Of a stretch of 64,000 bases of DNA, positions 42,650 to 51,488 are shown in pieces. Source of the DNA: Sphingomonas immobilis (lineage in GTDB: Bacteria; Pseudomonadota; Alphaproteobacteria; Sphingomonadales; Sphingomonadaceae); the NCBI RefSeq assembly GCF_030580995.1, contig NZ_JAUQSZ010000004.1:1-64000 (forward strand), given 5' to 3'. How positions within the stretch are numbered: the first letter of the stretch is position 1; every line of letters begins with the position of its first letter. The position numbers and the translations under genes are program-made. The notes under the pieces are model-generated. The model had not been told where the DNA came from. It worked only from the letters and a program-made list of their open reading frames with translations, and made no database searches.

Positions 42650-43569
42650 CAGACGGGATCGTAGGGCCAGATTTCCGCCGAGCGCGCGAGCGGCGTCATC
42701 GCGCTTTCCATCGCGGGGAGCAGATCGTCGACGATCGTCTCGGGCGTCCAGCCTTCGCTGCGGTGGAGCGACTTGACGGGCCGCGGCTTGGAAAAGACGA
42801 AGATCTCGTTCTTGCGCACGCCGAAGGTCTGGCCCGTCACCTTGCCGGCGGCATCGGTGAGGAGAGCGGCGACCATCGGCGCGATCTTGTCCGCCGACAT
42901 CGACTTCATGCGTTCGACGCGCTCCTGCTCAGCGGGCGTCGTCGCCGGGATCGTCGCGATCAGGCGGCTCCAGGCGAAGGGGGCGATGCAGTTGGAGGTG
43001 ACGCCGAAACGCTCCATGTCGAGCGCGAGGCTGTTCGACAGGCCCCAGATGCCCATCTTCGCCGCGGAATAATTGGCCTGGCCGAAATTGCCGATCAGCC
43101 CCGACGTCGAGGTGAAGTGGACGAAGCGGCCGAAGCCCTGATCCTTGAAATAGGGTGCCGCCGCCTTCGACGTGTTGAAGCAGCCGTTGAGGTGAACGTC
43201 GATCACCTGGCTCCAGTCGAGCGCGCTCATGCGGTGGAAGATACGGTCGCGCAGGATGCCGGCATTGTTGACGAGGCCGTGGATGCCGCCGAAATTCTTG
43301 ACCGCATCCTCGACGATCGAGACGGCGCCTTCGGGATCGGCGACGCTGGCGCCGTTGACGATCGCCTTGCCGCCCTCGCCACGGATGATCGAGACGACTT
43401 CCTCGGCGGGCCCCGCATCGGTGCCTTCGCCCTCTGCCGTAGCGCCGAGATCGTTGACCACCACCGCCGCGCCCTGCCGCGCGCACAGCAGCGCGATCTC
43501 GCGCCCGATGCCGCGGCCCGCGCCGGTCACCGCAATGACCTTGCCTTCGAGTGTCGCCGAACCCGTCAT
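42649..43569 (-). CDS. SDR 3-hydroxyacyl-CoA dehydrogenase (MFE-2 type)
   Basis: 306 residues, an SDR of the (3R)-hydroxyacyl-CoA dehydrogenase group: 'GKVIAVTGAGRGIGREIALLCARQGAAVVVNDLG', 'LVNNAGILRDRIFHRMSALDWSQVIDVHLNGCFNTSKAAAPYF', 'FTSTSGLIGNFGQANYSAAKMGIWGLSNSLALDM' (Ser-Tyr-Lys). Asp at the end of strand 2 points to NAD. The C-terminal extension to 'AEIWPYDPV' is typical for the group. It is first in the eight-gene operon and pairs with the R-hydratase next to it. Upstream lies the divergent iclR gene. Confidence 0.91.
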   Translation of the reverse strand: MTGSATLEGKVIAVTGAGRGIGREIALLCARQGAAVVVNDLGATAEGEGTDAGPAEEVVSIIRGEGGKAIVNGASVADPEGAVSIVEDAVKNFGGIHGLVNNAGILRDRIFHRMSALDWSQVIDVHLNGCFNTSKAAAPYFKDQGFGRFVHFTSTSGLIGNFGQANYSAAKMGIWGLSNSLALDMERFGVTSNCIAPFAWSRLIATIPATTPAEQERVERMKSMSADKIAPMVAALLTDAAGKVTGQTFGVRKNEIFVFSKPRPVKSLHRSEGWTPETIVDDLLPAMESAMTPLARSAEIWPYDPV

Positions 43570-43618
43570 GCCATCCTCTCGATTCTCTCGATGTTGAAGA
43601 GGCCGTAGCGCACCTCGC

Positions 43619-43629
43619 TAACCTGTTCA
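43619..43629. promoter_or_regulatory. weak motif-1-like site (TAACCTGTTCA)
   Basis: Matches TAACCTAGTTA at only 8 of 11 positions (AAC-CT-GTT, one base shorter spacing). It is in the SDR/iclR divergent spacer, just upstream of the eight-gene operon. May be a degenerate site or chance. Confidence 0.25.
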
Positions 43630-43644
43630 ACTATGAGAATGGAC

Positions 43645-43660
43645 ATTCACGATCGTGAAT
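43645..43660. promoter_or_regulatory. perfect 16-bp palindrome upstream of iclR-type gene
   Basis: ATTCACGATCGTGAAT is fully self-complementary. It ends 15 bp before the regulator ATG (43676) and about 75 bp before the SDR operon start. Size and place fit an IclR autoregulatory operator that also covers the divergent operon. Confidence 0.55.
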
Positions 43661-43675
43661 GGCAGAGAGGGTGAC

Positions 43676-44458
43676 ATGAACGTCGCAACCTCCCTTCCCG
43701 CGCTCAGCCGCCCGCCGGTCGGATCGGTGGTGCAGGCGGTCGCGGTGCTGCGCTTCCTCGGATCGCGGCAGGACGGCGCGGGGGTGACGGCGATCGCGCG
43801 GGCGCTCGGCATCGGGCCGAGCTCGTGCTTCAACGTGCTGCGGACGTTGGTGGCGGAGGACATGGTCGCCTTCGATCCCGTCACCAAGAGCTATACGCTC
43901 GGGCTCGGTACGATCGACCTCGCCCGGCGCGCGCTGCGCCGCGACGCGGTGGTGCAGGCGGCGGAGGGGCCGATGGCGGCGCTCGCCGATGCGCATGATG
44001 CCGCGATCGGGCTGTGGCGGCTCGCGCCGCGCGACCGGCTGGTGCTGGCGGCGCTGGCGGAGAGCGAGGCGGCGACGCGCATCCACATGGTCGTCGGCCA
44101 GCGCCAGCCCGCCGCCGCCGGTGCCACGGGGCGCGCGATGCTGGCGACGCGGCGGCTCGACGATGGGGCGATCGCCGCCGCCTTCGCCGATCTGCGCTGG
44201 CAGAACGCGCCGTCGCTGGCGGACTATCGTGCGGAGATCCGGGCGACCGAGGCGCGCGGTTTCGCGGTCGATGTCGATCAGATCAACCGCGGCATCGCCA
44301 CCGTCGCCGCCGCAATCCCCGACGAAAGCGGCGTCGCGCGGTTCGTGCTGTCCGCCTCGATGTTCGCGGGCCGCGATGCGGCGGCACTCGATCTCATCGG
44401 CGCGCGCGTGCATGAGACGGCGCAGGCACTGGGCCGCGCGATCAGCCGCGCGGCATGA
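43676..44458 (+). CDS. IclR family transcriptional regulator
   Basis: 260 residues from the ATG at 43676 (GAGAGGGTGAC upstream); a GTG at 43655 overlaps the palindrome and is rejected. The winged HTH is 'GSVVQAVAVLRFLGSRQDGAGVTAIARALGIGPSSCFNVLRTLVAEDMVAFDPVTKSYTLGLG' (about residues 15-80), and the C-terminal IclR effector domain ends 'GVARFVLSASMFAGRDAAALDLIGARVHETAQALGRAI'. IclR proteins often sense aromatic or CoA-pathway intermediates. It is divergent from the eight-gene operon and leads the ACAD pair 3 genes by 22 bp, so it may control both. Confidence 0.92.
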   Translation: MNVATSLPALSRPPVGSVVQAVAVLRFLGSRQDGAGVTAIARALGIGPSSCFNVLRTLVAEDMVAFDPVTKSYTLGLGTIDLARRALRRDAVVQAAEGPMAALADAHDAAIGLWRLAPRDRLVLAALAESEAATRIHMVVGQRQPAAAGATGRAMLATRRLDDGAIAAAFADLRWQNAPSLADYRAEIRATEARGFAVDVDQINRGIATVAAAIPDESGVARFVLSASMFAGRDAAALDLIGARVHETAQALGRAISRAA

Positions 44459-44480
44459 CGAACGAAAGAAGGAGAGGGCC

Positions 44481-45509
44481 ATGAGCGACGGCGCGATGCT
44501 GATCGAGGCGGCGCAGCGGCTGTTCGCCGACCGGATCGACGATGCGGCGATGCGCCGCGCGCGCGGCGGCGAATGGATCGGCGAGGCGTGGGACGCGATT
44601 GCCGAGATGGGCCTGCCGCTCGCGTTGGTGAGCGAGGAGGCCGGCGGCTTCGGCGTCGAGACGGTGGACGCGCTTGCGCTGGTGCGGCTGGCGGGCGCGC
44701 ACGCGCTGCCGCTGCCGCTGGCCGAAACGATGCTGGCGAACGGCGCGCTGGGCGCGGCCGGGCTGCCGCTGGCGGAGGGGCCCGCCGCGCTGATCGACGG
44801 GGCGGGACTGACGATTGCGGGGGAGGGCGCGGGCTGGCGGATCACCGGCACTGCGGCGCGTGTACCCTGGGCGCGCGACCTTTCGACACTGGTCGTGGCC
44901 GATGGTGCGCACACGTTTCGCATCGGCGCCGGCTGCACCGTGGCGGAGCGATCCACCAATCTGGCCGCGATGCCGCGCGACGACCTCGCGATCGACGCTT
45001 ATTGCGAGGCGAGCGGCCCGGCGACGGGTGTGTCGCCCTTGCTCGCAGGGGCCGCGCTGCGCAGCCTGCAGATCGCGGGCGCACTGGAGACCGTCCTCGC
45101 GCTGACGATCGAGCATGTGTCCGACCGCGTGCAGTTCGGGCGGTCGCTCTCCAAATTCCAGGCGGTGCAGCACGAGCTGGCGAAGCTCGGCGGAGATGTC
45201 GCGGTGGCGGGAGCGGCGGCCGACATGGCGGCGGAGGCGCTGGCGGGCGACCCGGCGGAGGCGACGCTGGCGATCGCCGCCGCGACGATCCGCGCGCGCG
45301 AGGCGGCCGGCAGCGCCGTCGCGATCGCGCAGCAGCTTCACGGCGCGATCGGCTTCACCGTCGAGCACCGGCTGCACTGGTACACCACGGCGCTGTGGAG
45401 CTGGCGCGACGAGGAGGGCGGAACGCGCTACTGGAGCGACCTGCTCGGCCGCGCCGCGCTCGCCGCCGGTGGCGCCGGGTTCTGGCAGTTCGTGACGGAG
45501 GCGGCATGA
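44481..45509 (+). CDS. acyl-CoA dehydrogenase, partner subunit of pair 3
   Basis: 342 residues; ATG after GGAGAGGGCC. It is a diverged, Ala-rich ACAD: 'ADRIDDAAMRRARGGEWIGEAWDAIAEMGLPLALVSEEAGGFG', 'EHVSDRVQFGRSLSKFQAVQHELAKLGGDV' (FAD ADP-binding stretch) and 'IAQQLHGAIGFTVEHRLHWYTT'. No catalytic Glu at either site, so it is the structural half of a heteromer. Its stop overlaps the next start (ATGATG). It is the shortest of the four partner subunits. Confidence 0.86.
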   Translation: MSDGAMLIEAAQRLFADRIDDAAMRRARGGEWIGEAWDAIAEMGLPLALVSEEAGGFGVETVDALALVRLAGAHALPLPLAETMLANGALGAAGLPLAEGPAALIDGAGLTIAGEGAGWRITGTAARVPWARDLSTLVVADGAHTFRIGAGCTVAERSTNLAAMPRDDLAIDAYCEASGPATGVSPLLAGAALRSLQIAGALETVLALTIEHVSDRVQFGRSLSKFQAVQHELAKLGGDVAVAGAAADMAAEALAGDPAEATLAIAAATIRAREAAGSAVAIAQQLHGAIGFTVEHRLHWYTTALWSWRDEEGGTRYWSDLLGRAALAAGGAGFWQFVTEAA

Positions 45510-46663
45510 TGGACGCGATTCGGTTCTCCAGCCCGCCGCGCCACGAGGCCGCCGAGGCGCTGCGCCACGAAGTTCGCGCGTTCCTCGCCGAAACGATACC
45601 GGCGCGCACGCCGCTGGCACGTTCCGACAGCTGGAACGGCTACGACCGCGATTTCAGCCGCAAGATGGGCGCGCGCGGCTGGCTCGGCATGACCTGGCCG
45701 AAGCAATACGGCGGGCACGAGCGCAGCGCGTTCGAACGCTATGTCGTGGTCGAGGAAACGCTGGCGGCGGGTGCGCCCGTCCTGTCGCACTGGATCGCCG
45801 ACCGGCAGAGCGGGCCGACGCTGCTGCGCTTCGGCACCGAGGAGCAGAAGGGGCGCGTGCTGCCCGGCATCGCGGCGGGCGAGACGTGTTTCTGCATCGG
45901 TATGAGCGAGCCCGACTCGGGTTCCGATCTCGCCGCCACGCGCACCCGCGCGGTGCGCAGCGCCGACGGCTGGCGCATCACCGGCACCAAGATCTGGACG
46001 TCGAACGCGCACAATGCCGATTACATGATCCTGTTCTGCCGGTCGGGCGACAGCACCCCCGCCGACCGCCAGGCCGGGACGAGCCAGTTCCTGATCGACA
46101 TGAAGAATACGCCGGGGCTCACCGTGCGGCCGATCATCGATCTCGCCGGGCAGCATCATTTCAACGAATGTCATTTCGAGGATGCGCTGGTGCCGGCCGG
46201 CGCGCTGATCGGCACCGAGGGGCAGGGCTGGCAGCAGGTGATGAGCGAGCTCGCCTTCGAGCGCAGCGGGCCGGAGCGGTTCCTGTCCTCGATCCAGCTG
46301 ATCGTCGAGCTGATCGCGGCGTTGCAGGGCAGCGACAGCGACCTCGCGCGGGCCGCGATCGGGCGGCTGACGGCGCATCTCATCGTGCTGCGGCGGCTGT
46401 CGCGCAGCGTGGCGGCGATGCTGGAGGCGGGCGAGAATCCCGCGCTTCACGCCGCCATCGTCAAGGATCAGGGCGCGCTGTTCGAACAGGCGATCCCCGA
46501 TATCGCGCGGTCGCTGATCGATGCCGAGCCCGACCGCGCCGCGACGTCGAACTACAATGCGGTGCTGGCCAATATCGTGCTCAACGCGCCGTCCTGGTCG
46601 CTGCGCGGGGGCACGCGCGAGATCCTGCGCGGCATCATCGCGCGCGGGCTGGGGCTGCGCTGA
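45506..46663 (+). CDS. acyl-CoA dehydrogenase, catalytic subunit of pair 3
   Basis: 385 residues from the first of two adjacent ATGs (45506). It has 'FCIGMSEPDSGSDLAATRTRAV', 'ITGTKIWTSNAHNADYMILFCRS', Glu252 in 'LAFERSGPERF' at the catalytic position, and a C-terminal 'LRGGTREILRGIIARGLGLR'. 'WSLRGGTRE' replaces the usual 'AGGTSE'. It should be the FAD-active half. The following SDR gene starts inside its stop codon (TGATG), so dehydrogenation is coupled to a later alcohol oxidation. Confidence 0.89.
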   Translation: MMDAIRFSSPPRHEAAEALRHEVRAFLAETIPARTPLARSDSWNGYDRDFSRKMGARGWLGMTWPKQYGGHERSAFERYVVVEETLAAGAPVLSHWIADRQSGPTLLRFGTEEQKGRVLPGIAAGETCFCIGMSEPDSGSDLAATRTRAVRSADGWRITGTKIWTSNAHNADYMILFCRSGDSTPADRQAGTSQFLIDMKNTPGLTVRPIIDLAGQHHFNECHFEDALVPAGALIGTEGQGWQQVMSELAFERSGPERFLSSIQLIVELIAALQGSDSDLARAAIGRLTAHLIVLRRLSRSVAAMLEAGENPALHAAIVKDQGALFEQAIPDIARSLIDAEPDRAATSNYNAVLANIVLNAPSWSLRGGTREILRGIIARGLGLR

Positions 46664-47436
46664 TGGGGCGGGTCGCGGGCAAGAAGGCGCTGGTGACGGG
46701 CGCGGCGCAGGGCATCGGCGCGTGCGTCGCGCTGCACCTCGCGCGTGAGGGCGCGCAGGTGCTGCTGACCGATCGCAACGATGCGGGCGTGGCGGCGCAG
46801 GCGGCGGCGATCAACGCCGAGGTGGGCGCGGGCGTCGCCTTCGCGATGCGCCACGACGTGACCAGCGAGGCGGACTGGATCGCGGCGATCGATCACGCGC
46901 GCGCGGCGATGGGCGGGCTGTCGGTGCTGGTCAACAATGCCGGCATCGCGCTGATGGGATCGGTGGAGGATTTCACGCTGGAGGAATGGCACCGCGGCAT
47001 GGCGGTCAACACCGACAGCGTTTTCCTGGGTGCGAAGCACGCGCTGCCGCTGCTGCGCGAGAGCCAGCCGGCGTCGATCGTCACCATCTCGTCGATCGCC
47101 GGGCTGATCGCGGGGCATAATTTCGCCAATTACAATGCGTCGAAGGCGGCAGTGTGGCTGCTCAGCAAGTCGATCGCGCTACACTGCGCGCGGCAGGGCT
47201 GGGACATTCGCGCCAACACGATCCACCCGACCTTCATCCGCACGCCGATCCTCAACGATATCGTCGGCGACCGCGACGAGGCGACGGTGTTCGCGAAGAT
47301 GGCGAAGCAGGTGCCGCTCGGGCGGCTGGGCGATCCCGACGACGTGGCGCACGCCGTGACCTATCTGGCGTCCGACGAGAGCCGCTTCATGACGGGTTCC
47401 GAACTCAAGCTCGACGGCGGCATTTCGGCGATGTGA
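46663..47436 (+). CDS. SDR family oxidoreductase
   Basis: 257 residues, a classical SDR: 'GKKALVTGAAQGIGACVALHLAREGAQVLLTDRND', 'VLVNNAGIALMGSVEDFTLEEWHRGMAVNTDSVFLGAKHALP', 'VTISSIAGLIAGHNFANYNASKAAVWLLSKSIAL' (Ser-Tyr-Lys) and 'FMTGSELKLDGGISAM'. Asp after strand 2 suggests NAD. It looks like hydroxysteroid or cyclic-alcohol dehydrogenases (3alpha/20beta-HSD-like FabG group), which would fit a ring alcohol. It ends the iclR-led unit and meets the CaiB gene 6 bp later. Confidence 0.89.
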   Translation: MGRVAGKKALVTGAAQGIGACVALHLAREGAQVLLTDRNDAGVAAQAAAINAEVGAGVAFAMRHDVTSEADWIAAIDHARAAMGGLSVLVNNAGIALMGSVEDFTLEEWHRGMAVNTDSVFLGAKHALPLLRESQPASIVTISSIAGLIAGHNFANYNASKAAVWLLSKSIALHCARQGWDIRANTIHPTFIRTPILNDIVGDRDEATVFAKMAKQVPLGRLGDPDDVAHAVTYLASDESRFMTGSELKLDGGISAM

Positions 47437-47442
47437 GACGCC

Positions 47443-48504
47443 TCAGGCGGCGGGGTCTCTGAAGCGGATCGGCAGGCGCACCGTCGGCACCGGCGCGGCG
47501 CCTTCGCGCGCGATCGCGGACACCATGCCGCGCGCGATCACCTGCGGATCGGCGAAGGCCTGCGCCACGGTGTTGATCGGCCCGGCGGGCACGCCGACCG
47601 CCTCGAGCGCGGCGAGCAGCGCGTCGCGTTCCCAGCTTGCGGTGGCGGCGGTGATGACGGCCGCCAGATCGTCGCGCGCGGCGATGCGCCCGGCGTTGCT
47701 GGCGAAGCGCGCGTCCTCGGCCAGGCCCACGACGCGGCGGAAGCGGGCGAATTGCTCGTCGTTGCCGACCGCGAGGATGAAGGGCCCGTCGCGCGTCGGG
47801 AACACCTGATAGGGCGCGACATTGGGGTGGACGTTGCCGAGCCGCCGCGGGCTGATGCCCGAGACGAGATAGTTCATCCCCTGATTGGCGAGCGTCGCCA
47901 CCATCACGTCGAGCAATGCCATGTCGACCTGCTTGCCGAGGCCGGTCCGCTCCCGCTCGGCGAGCGCGGCCTGGATGCCGATCACCGCATACAGCCCGGT
48001 CATCACATCGGCATAGGCGACGCCGATCTTCTGCGGCTCCCCGGCCGGATCGCCGGTGAGGTCCATGATCCCGCTCATGCCCTGGATGATGAAATCGTAG
48101 CCGGCGCGCGCCGCATAGGGGCCGTCCTGCCCGAAGCCGGTGATCGAGCAATAGACGAGGCGCGGATTGCGGCGCGACAGGCTGGCATAGTCGAGCCCGA
48201 AGCGCGCGAGCCCGCCGACCTTGAAATTCTCGATCACGACATCGGCTTCGGCGACCAGCGCGAGCACCGCTTCGCGGCCTTCGGGCGTCGCGAAATCGGC
48301 GGTGAGGAAGCGTTTGCCGCGGTTGGTCGCATGGAAATAGGCGGCGTCGTGGCTGCCGTCGGCATTGTCGACCCAGGGCGGGCCCCAGGTGCGCGTATCG
48401 TCGCCCGCCGGCCCCTCGACCTTGACGACGTCGGCGCCGAGATCGGCGAGCGTCTGCCCGGCCCAGGGGCCGGCCAGCACGCGCGCCAACTCGACCACCT
48501 TCAA
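47443..48504 (-). CDS. CaiB/BaiF class III CoA transferase (start uncertain)
   Basis: 353 residues from a TTG at 48502-48504. The family usually begins 'PLAGLKVVELARVLAGPWAGQTLADLGADVVKVE', and the in-frame codons before the TTG encode exactly 'SEAPLAG', so the true start is probably upstream. A CTG at 48526-48528 overlaps the preceding stop; no ATG or GTG fits. Other landmarks: 'SITGFGQDGPYAARAGYDFIIQGMSGIMDLTGDPAG', with the catalytic Asp in 'AYADVMTGLYAVIGIQAAL'. It moves CoA between carboxylic acids (formyl-CoA- or succinyl-CoA-type donors). It is third in the operon with nitroreductase and flavoprotein. Confidence 0.85.
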   Translation of the reverse strand: MKVVELARVLAGPWAGQTLADLGADVVKVEGPAGDDTRTWGPPWVDNADGSHDAAYFHATNRGKRFLTADFATPEGREAVLALVAEADVVIENFKVGGLARFGLDYASLSRRNPRLVYCSITGFGQDGPYAARAGYDFIIQGMSGIMDLTGDPAGEPQKIGVAYADVMTGLYAVIGIQAALAERERTGLGKQVDMALLDVMVATLANQGMNYLVSGISPRRLGNVHPNVAPYQVFPTRDGPFILAVGNDEQFARFRRVVGLAEDARFASNAGRIAARDDLAAVITAATASWERDALLAALEAVGVPAGPINTVAQAFADPQVIARGMVSAIAREGAAPVPTVRLPIRFRDPAA

Positions 48505-48524
48505 TCCGGCAAGCGGCGCCTCGC

Positions 48525-49514
<990 letters not shown>

Positions 49515-50201
49515 TCAGCGGTGAAAGCGAATGGCGTCGGTCACGGCGGCGCGGGTGGTGCGCGCGGCGTTGGCGGGATGCGCCGGATCTTCGGTGCCGA
49601 AGGCGAGCCCGAACAGCAGCCGCATGTCGCCTGGCACGCCGAGCCGTTCGCGCACGATCGGCGCATACCAGCTAAGCGCCCCCTGCGCGCACGAGGCATA
49701 GCCGGCAGCGGTGAGCGCGAGCATCAGCGACTGGGCGTACATGCCGCAATCGGCCGCCTCGCGCATGCCGCACCAGTCGGGCAGGAAGATGAAGGCGGCG
49801 TGCGGCGCGTCGAAGAAAGCGAAGTTGCGCAGGAAGCTCGCCTCGCGCGCCACCTTGTCGTCGCGCGCCACGCCGGTGACGGAAAAGAGCGCGATCGCCG
49901 CGTCGATGCGGCGCGTGCGATATTCGCCGGGGTAATTGGCGGTCAGCGCGAAATCGGGATCCTCGGGTGCGCCGGTCGCGGCATGATCGTGCAGCGCGGT
50001 GCGCATGCCCTCCGCAGCATCGCCCGATACGACGTGGACGACCCAGGGCTGGACGTTGCAGTTCGACGGTGCCTGCTGGGCGGCCGCGAAGATGCGGTGC
50101 AGCGCTTCCTCAGGGATGGGATCGGGCAGAAAGCCGCGCACCGAACGGCGTTCGTGCAGCACCGCATCGAGCGTTTCGAATCTGTCGGGGACCGCCTGCA
50201 T
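49515..50201 (-). CDS. nitroreductase-family FMN oxidoreductase
   Basis: 228 residues from the ATG at 50199-50201 (GGAG eight bases upstream). It has 'LDAVLHERRSVRGFLPDPIPEEALHRIFAAAQQAPSNCNVQPWVVHVVSG', the standard nitroreductase FMN-binding start, plus 'MYAQSLMLALTAAGYASCAQGALSWY' and 'LLFGLAFGTEDPAHPAN'. These homodimers use NAD(P)H and reduce nitro groups, quinones or conjugated double bonds. With a flavoprotein and a CoA transferase in the operon, an enoyl or enone reduction is likely. It is divergent from ACAD pair 4 across a spacer with the motif-2 operator. Confidence 0.88.
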   Translation of the reverse strand: MQAVPDRFETLDAVLHERRSVRGFLPDPIPEEALHRIFAAAQQAPSNCNVQPWVVHVVSGDAAEGMRTALHDHAATGAPEDPDFALTANYPGEYRTRRIDAAIALFSVTGVARDDKVAREASFLRNFAFFDAPHAAFIFLPDWCGMREAADCGMYAQSLMLALTAAGYASCAQGALSWYAPIVRERLGVPGDMRLLFGLAFGTEDPAHPANAARTTRAAVTDAIRFHR

Positions 50202-50283
50202 CACATTCTCCGCCTTGTTCGCGCTTCGCTTTGTTCGAGCCCGATGATCCATGCAAGCGCCTTGGAAGAATCTTCCCTTGCGT

Positions 50284-50300
50284 AGATAACGGCATTATCT
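50284..50300. promoter_or_regulatory. motif-2 operator (AGATAACGGCATTATCT)
   Basis: A 17-bp palindrome with one asymmetric pair. It differs at one base from the perfect palindrome in front of the tetR gene at 54352-54996. It lies in the nitroreductase/ACAD pair 4 divergent spacer, 63-79 bp before the ACAD start. Confidence 0.7.
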
Positions 50301-50362
50301 ATGTAGGATCGACGATGCAAGAGGCAGGCGGCAGCGACTCGCCGACCGAGGAGAGAACAGCG

Positions 50363-51475
50363 ATGCAGTTCGACTTTTCCGACGACCAGAAGGAGCTGCG
50401 CGACGGCGTGCGCCGCCTGCTCGACCAGCGTTGCCCGATATCGGTCGTGCGCGCGGTGGCGGACGGCGAAGCCGGGCACAGCGCCGAGCTGTGGCGCGAG
50501 ATCGGCGAGAGCGGCTTCCTCGCCGCCGCCGTGCCGGAGCAATATGGCGGTGTCGGTGCGGGCTATCTCGAACTGTGTCTCGTCGCGCAGGAACTCGGCC
50601 GCTCGCTCGCGCCGCTGCCGACCGTGTCCTCGGTCTATCAGGCGAGCGAGGCGCTGCTGATCGCAGGCAGCGACGCGCAGAAGGCCGCGTGGCTGCCGCG
50701 CCTGGCATCGGGGGCGGCGATCGGCACGGTCGCACTGGCCGAACGGCCGGGCGAGACGACACCCGGCGCGATCGCCGCGACGGTGCGCGGCGGCAAGCTG
50801 AGCGGGGTGAAGATCCCGGTCGCCGACGGCATCGCCGCCGATCTCGCGATCGTGCTGGCGAAGGACGAGGCAGGCGGCCAGTCGCTGTTCCTCGCCGATC
50901 TCGGCGCGGCGGGCGTCACGCGCGAGGGCGTCAAGACGATCGACCCGACGCGCAAGCACGCGCGGTTGAGCTTCGCCGATACGCCGGTCGAGCCGCTCGG
51001 CGCGGCCGGACAGGGCTGGGCGCTGCTCGACCGCGTGCGCGACCGCGCCGCCGTCCTCACCGCGTTCGAACAGATCGGCGGGGCGGAGGCCGCCTTGTTC
51101 ATGGCGCGTGACTATGCGCTGCAACGCTTCGCCTTCGGGCGGCAGATCGGGTCGTTCCAGGCGATCAAGCACATGCTCGCCGATATGTACGTCGCGCTCG
51201 AGCTGGCGCGGTCGAATTGCTATTACGGCGCGTGGGCGCTGTCGGTGGACAGCGACACGCTGCCCGCAGCCGCCGCGTCCGCGCGGGTGGCGGCGACGCA
51301 GGCGTACCAACTCTGCTCCGCCAACACCATCCAGGTGCATGGCGGCATGGGCTTTACCTGGGAATTCGACTGCCATTTGCATTACCGGCGTTCGAATTAT
51401 CTCGCGCTCGCGCTCGGCGGCGCGTCGCTTTGGGAAAGCCGGCTGATTGCCGCAATCCGGCCGCGGGCGGCCTGA
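50363..51475 (+). CDS. acyl-CoA dehydrogenase, partner subunit of pair 4
   Basis: 370 residues; the ATG at 50363 follows GAGGAGAGAACAGC. 'MQFDFSDDQKELRDGVRRLLDQRC', 'GSDAQKAAWLPRLASG', 'LQRFAFGRQIGSFQAIKHMLADMYVALELARSNCYYGAWAL' and 'IQVHGGMGFTWEFDCHLHYRRSNYLALALGG' closely mirror the partner subunit of pair 2 at 23313, a paralogue. It lacks the catalytic Glu. A 13-bp gap separates it from the catalytic subunit. Confidence 0.88.
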   Translation: MQFDFSDDQKELRDGVRRLLDQRCPISVVRAVADGEAGHSAELWREIGESGFLAAAVPEQYGGVGAGYLELCLVAQELGRSLAPLPTVSSVYQASEALLIAGSDAQKAAWLPRLASGAAIGTVALAERPGETTPGAIAATVRGGKLSGVKIPVADGIAADLAIVLAKDEAGGQSLFLADLGAAGVTREGVKTIDPTRKHARLSFADTPVEPLGAAGQGWALLDRVRDRAAVLTAFEQIGGAEAALFMARDYALQRFAFGRQIGSFQAIKHMLADMYVALELARSNCYYGAWALSVDSDTLPAAAASARVAATQAYQLCSANTIQVHGGMGFTWEFDCHLHYRRSNYLALALGGASLWESRLIAAIRPRAA

Positions 51476-51488
51476 GGGAGATGCGACC

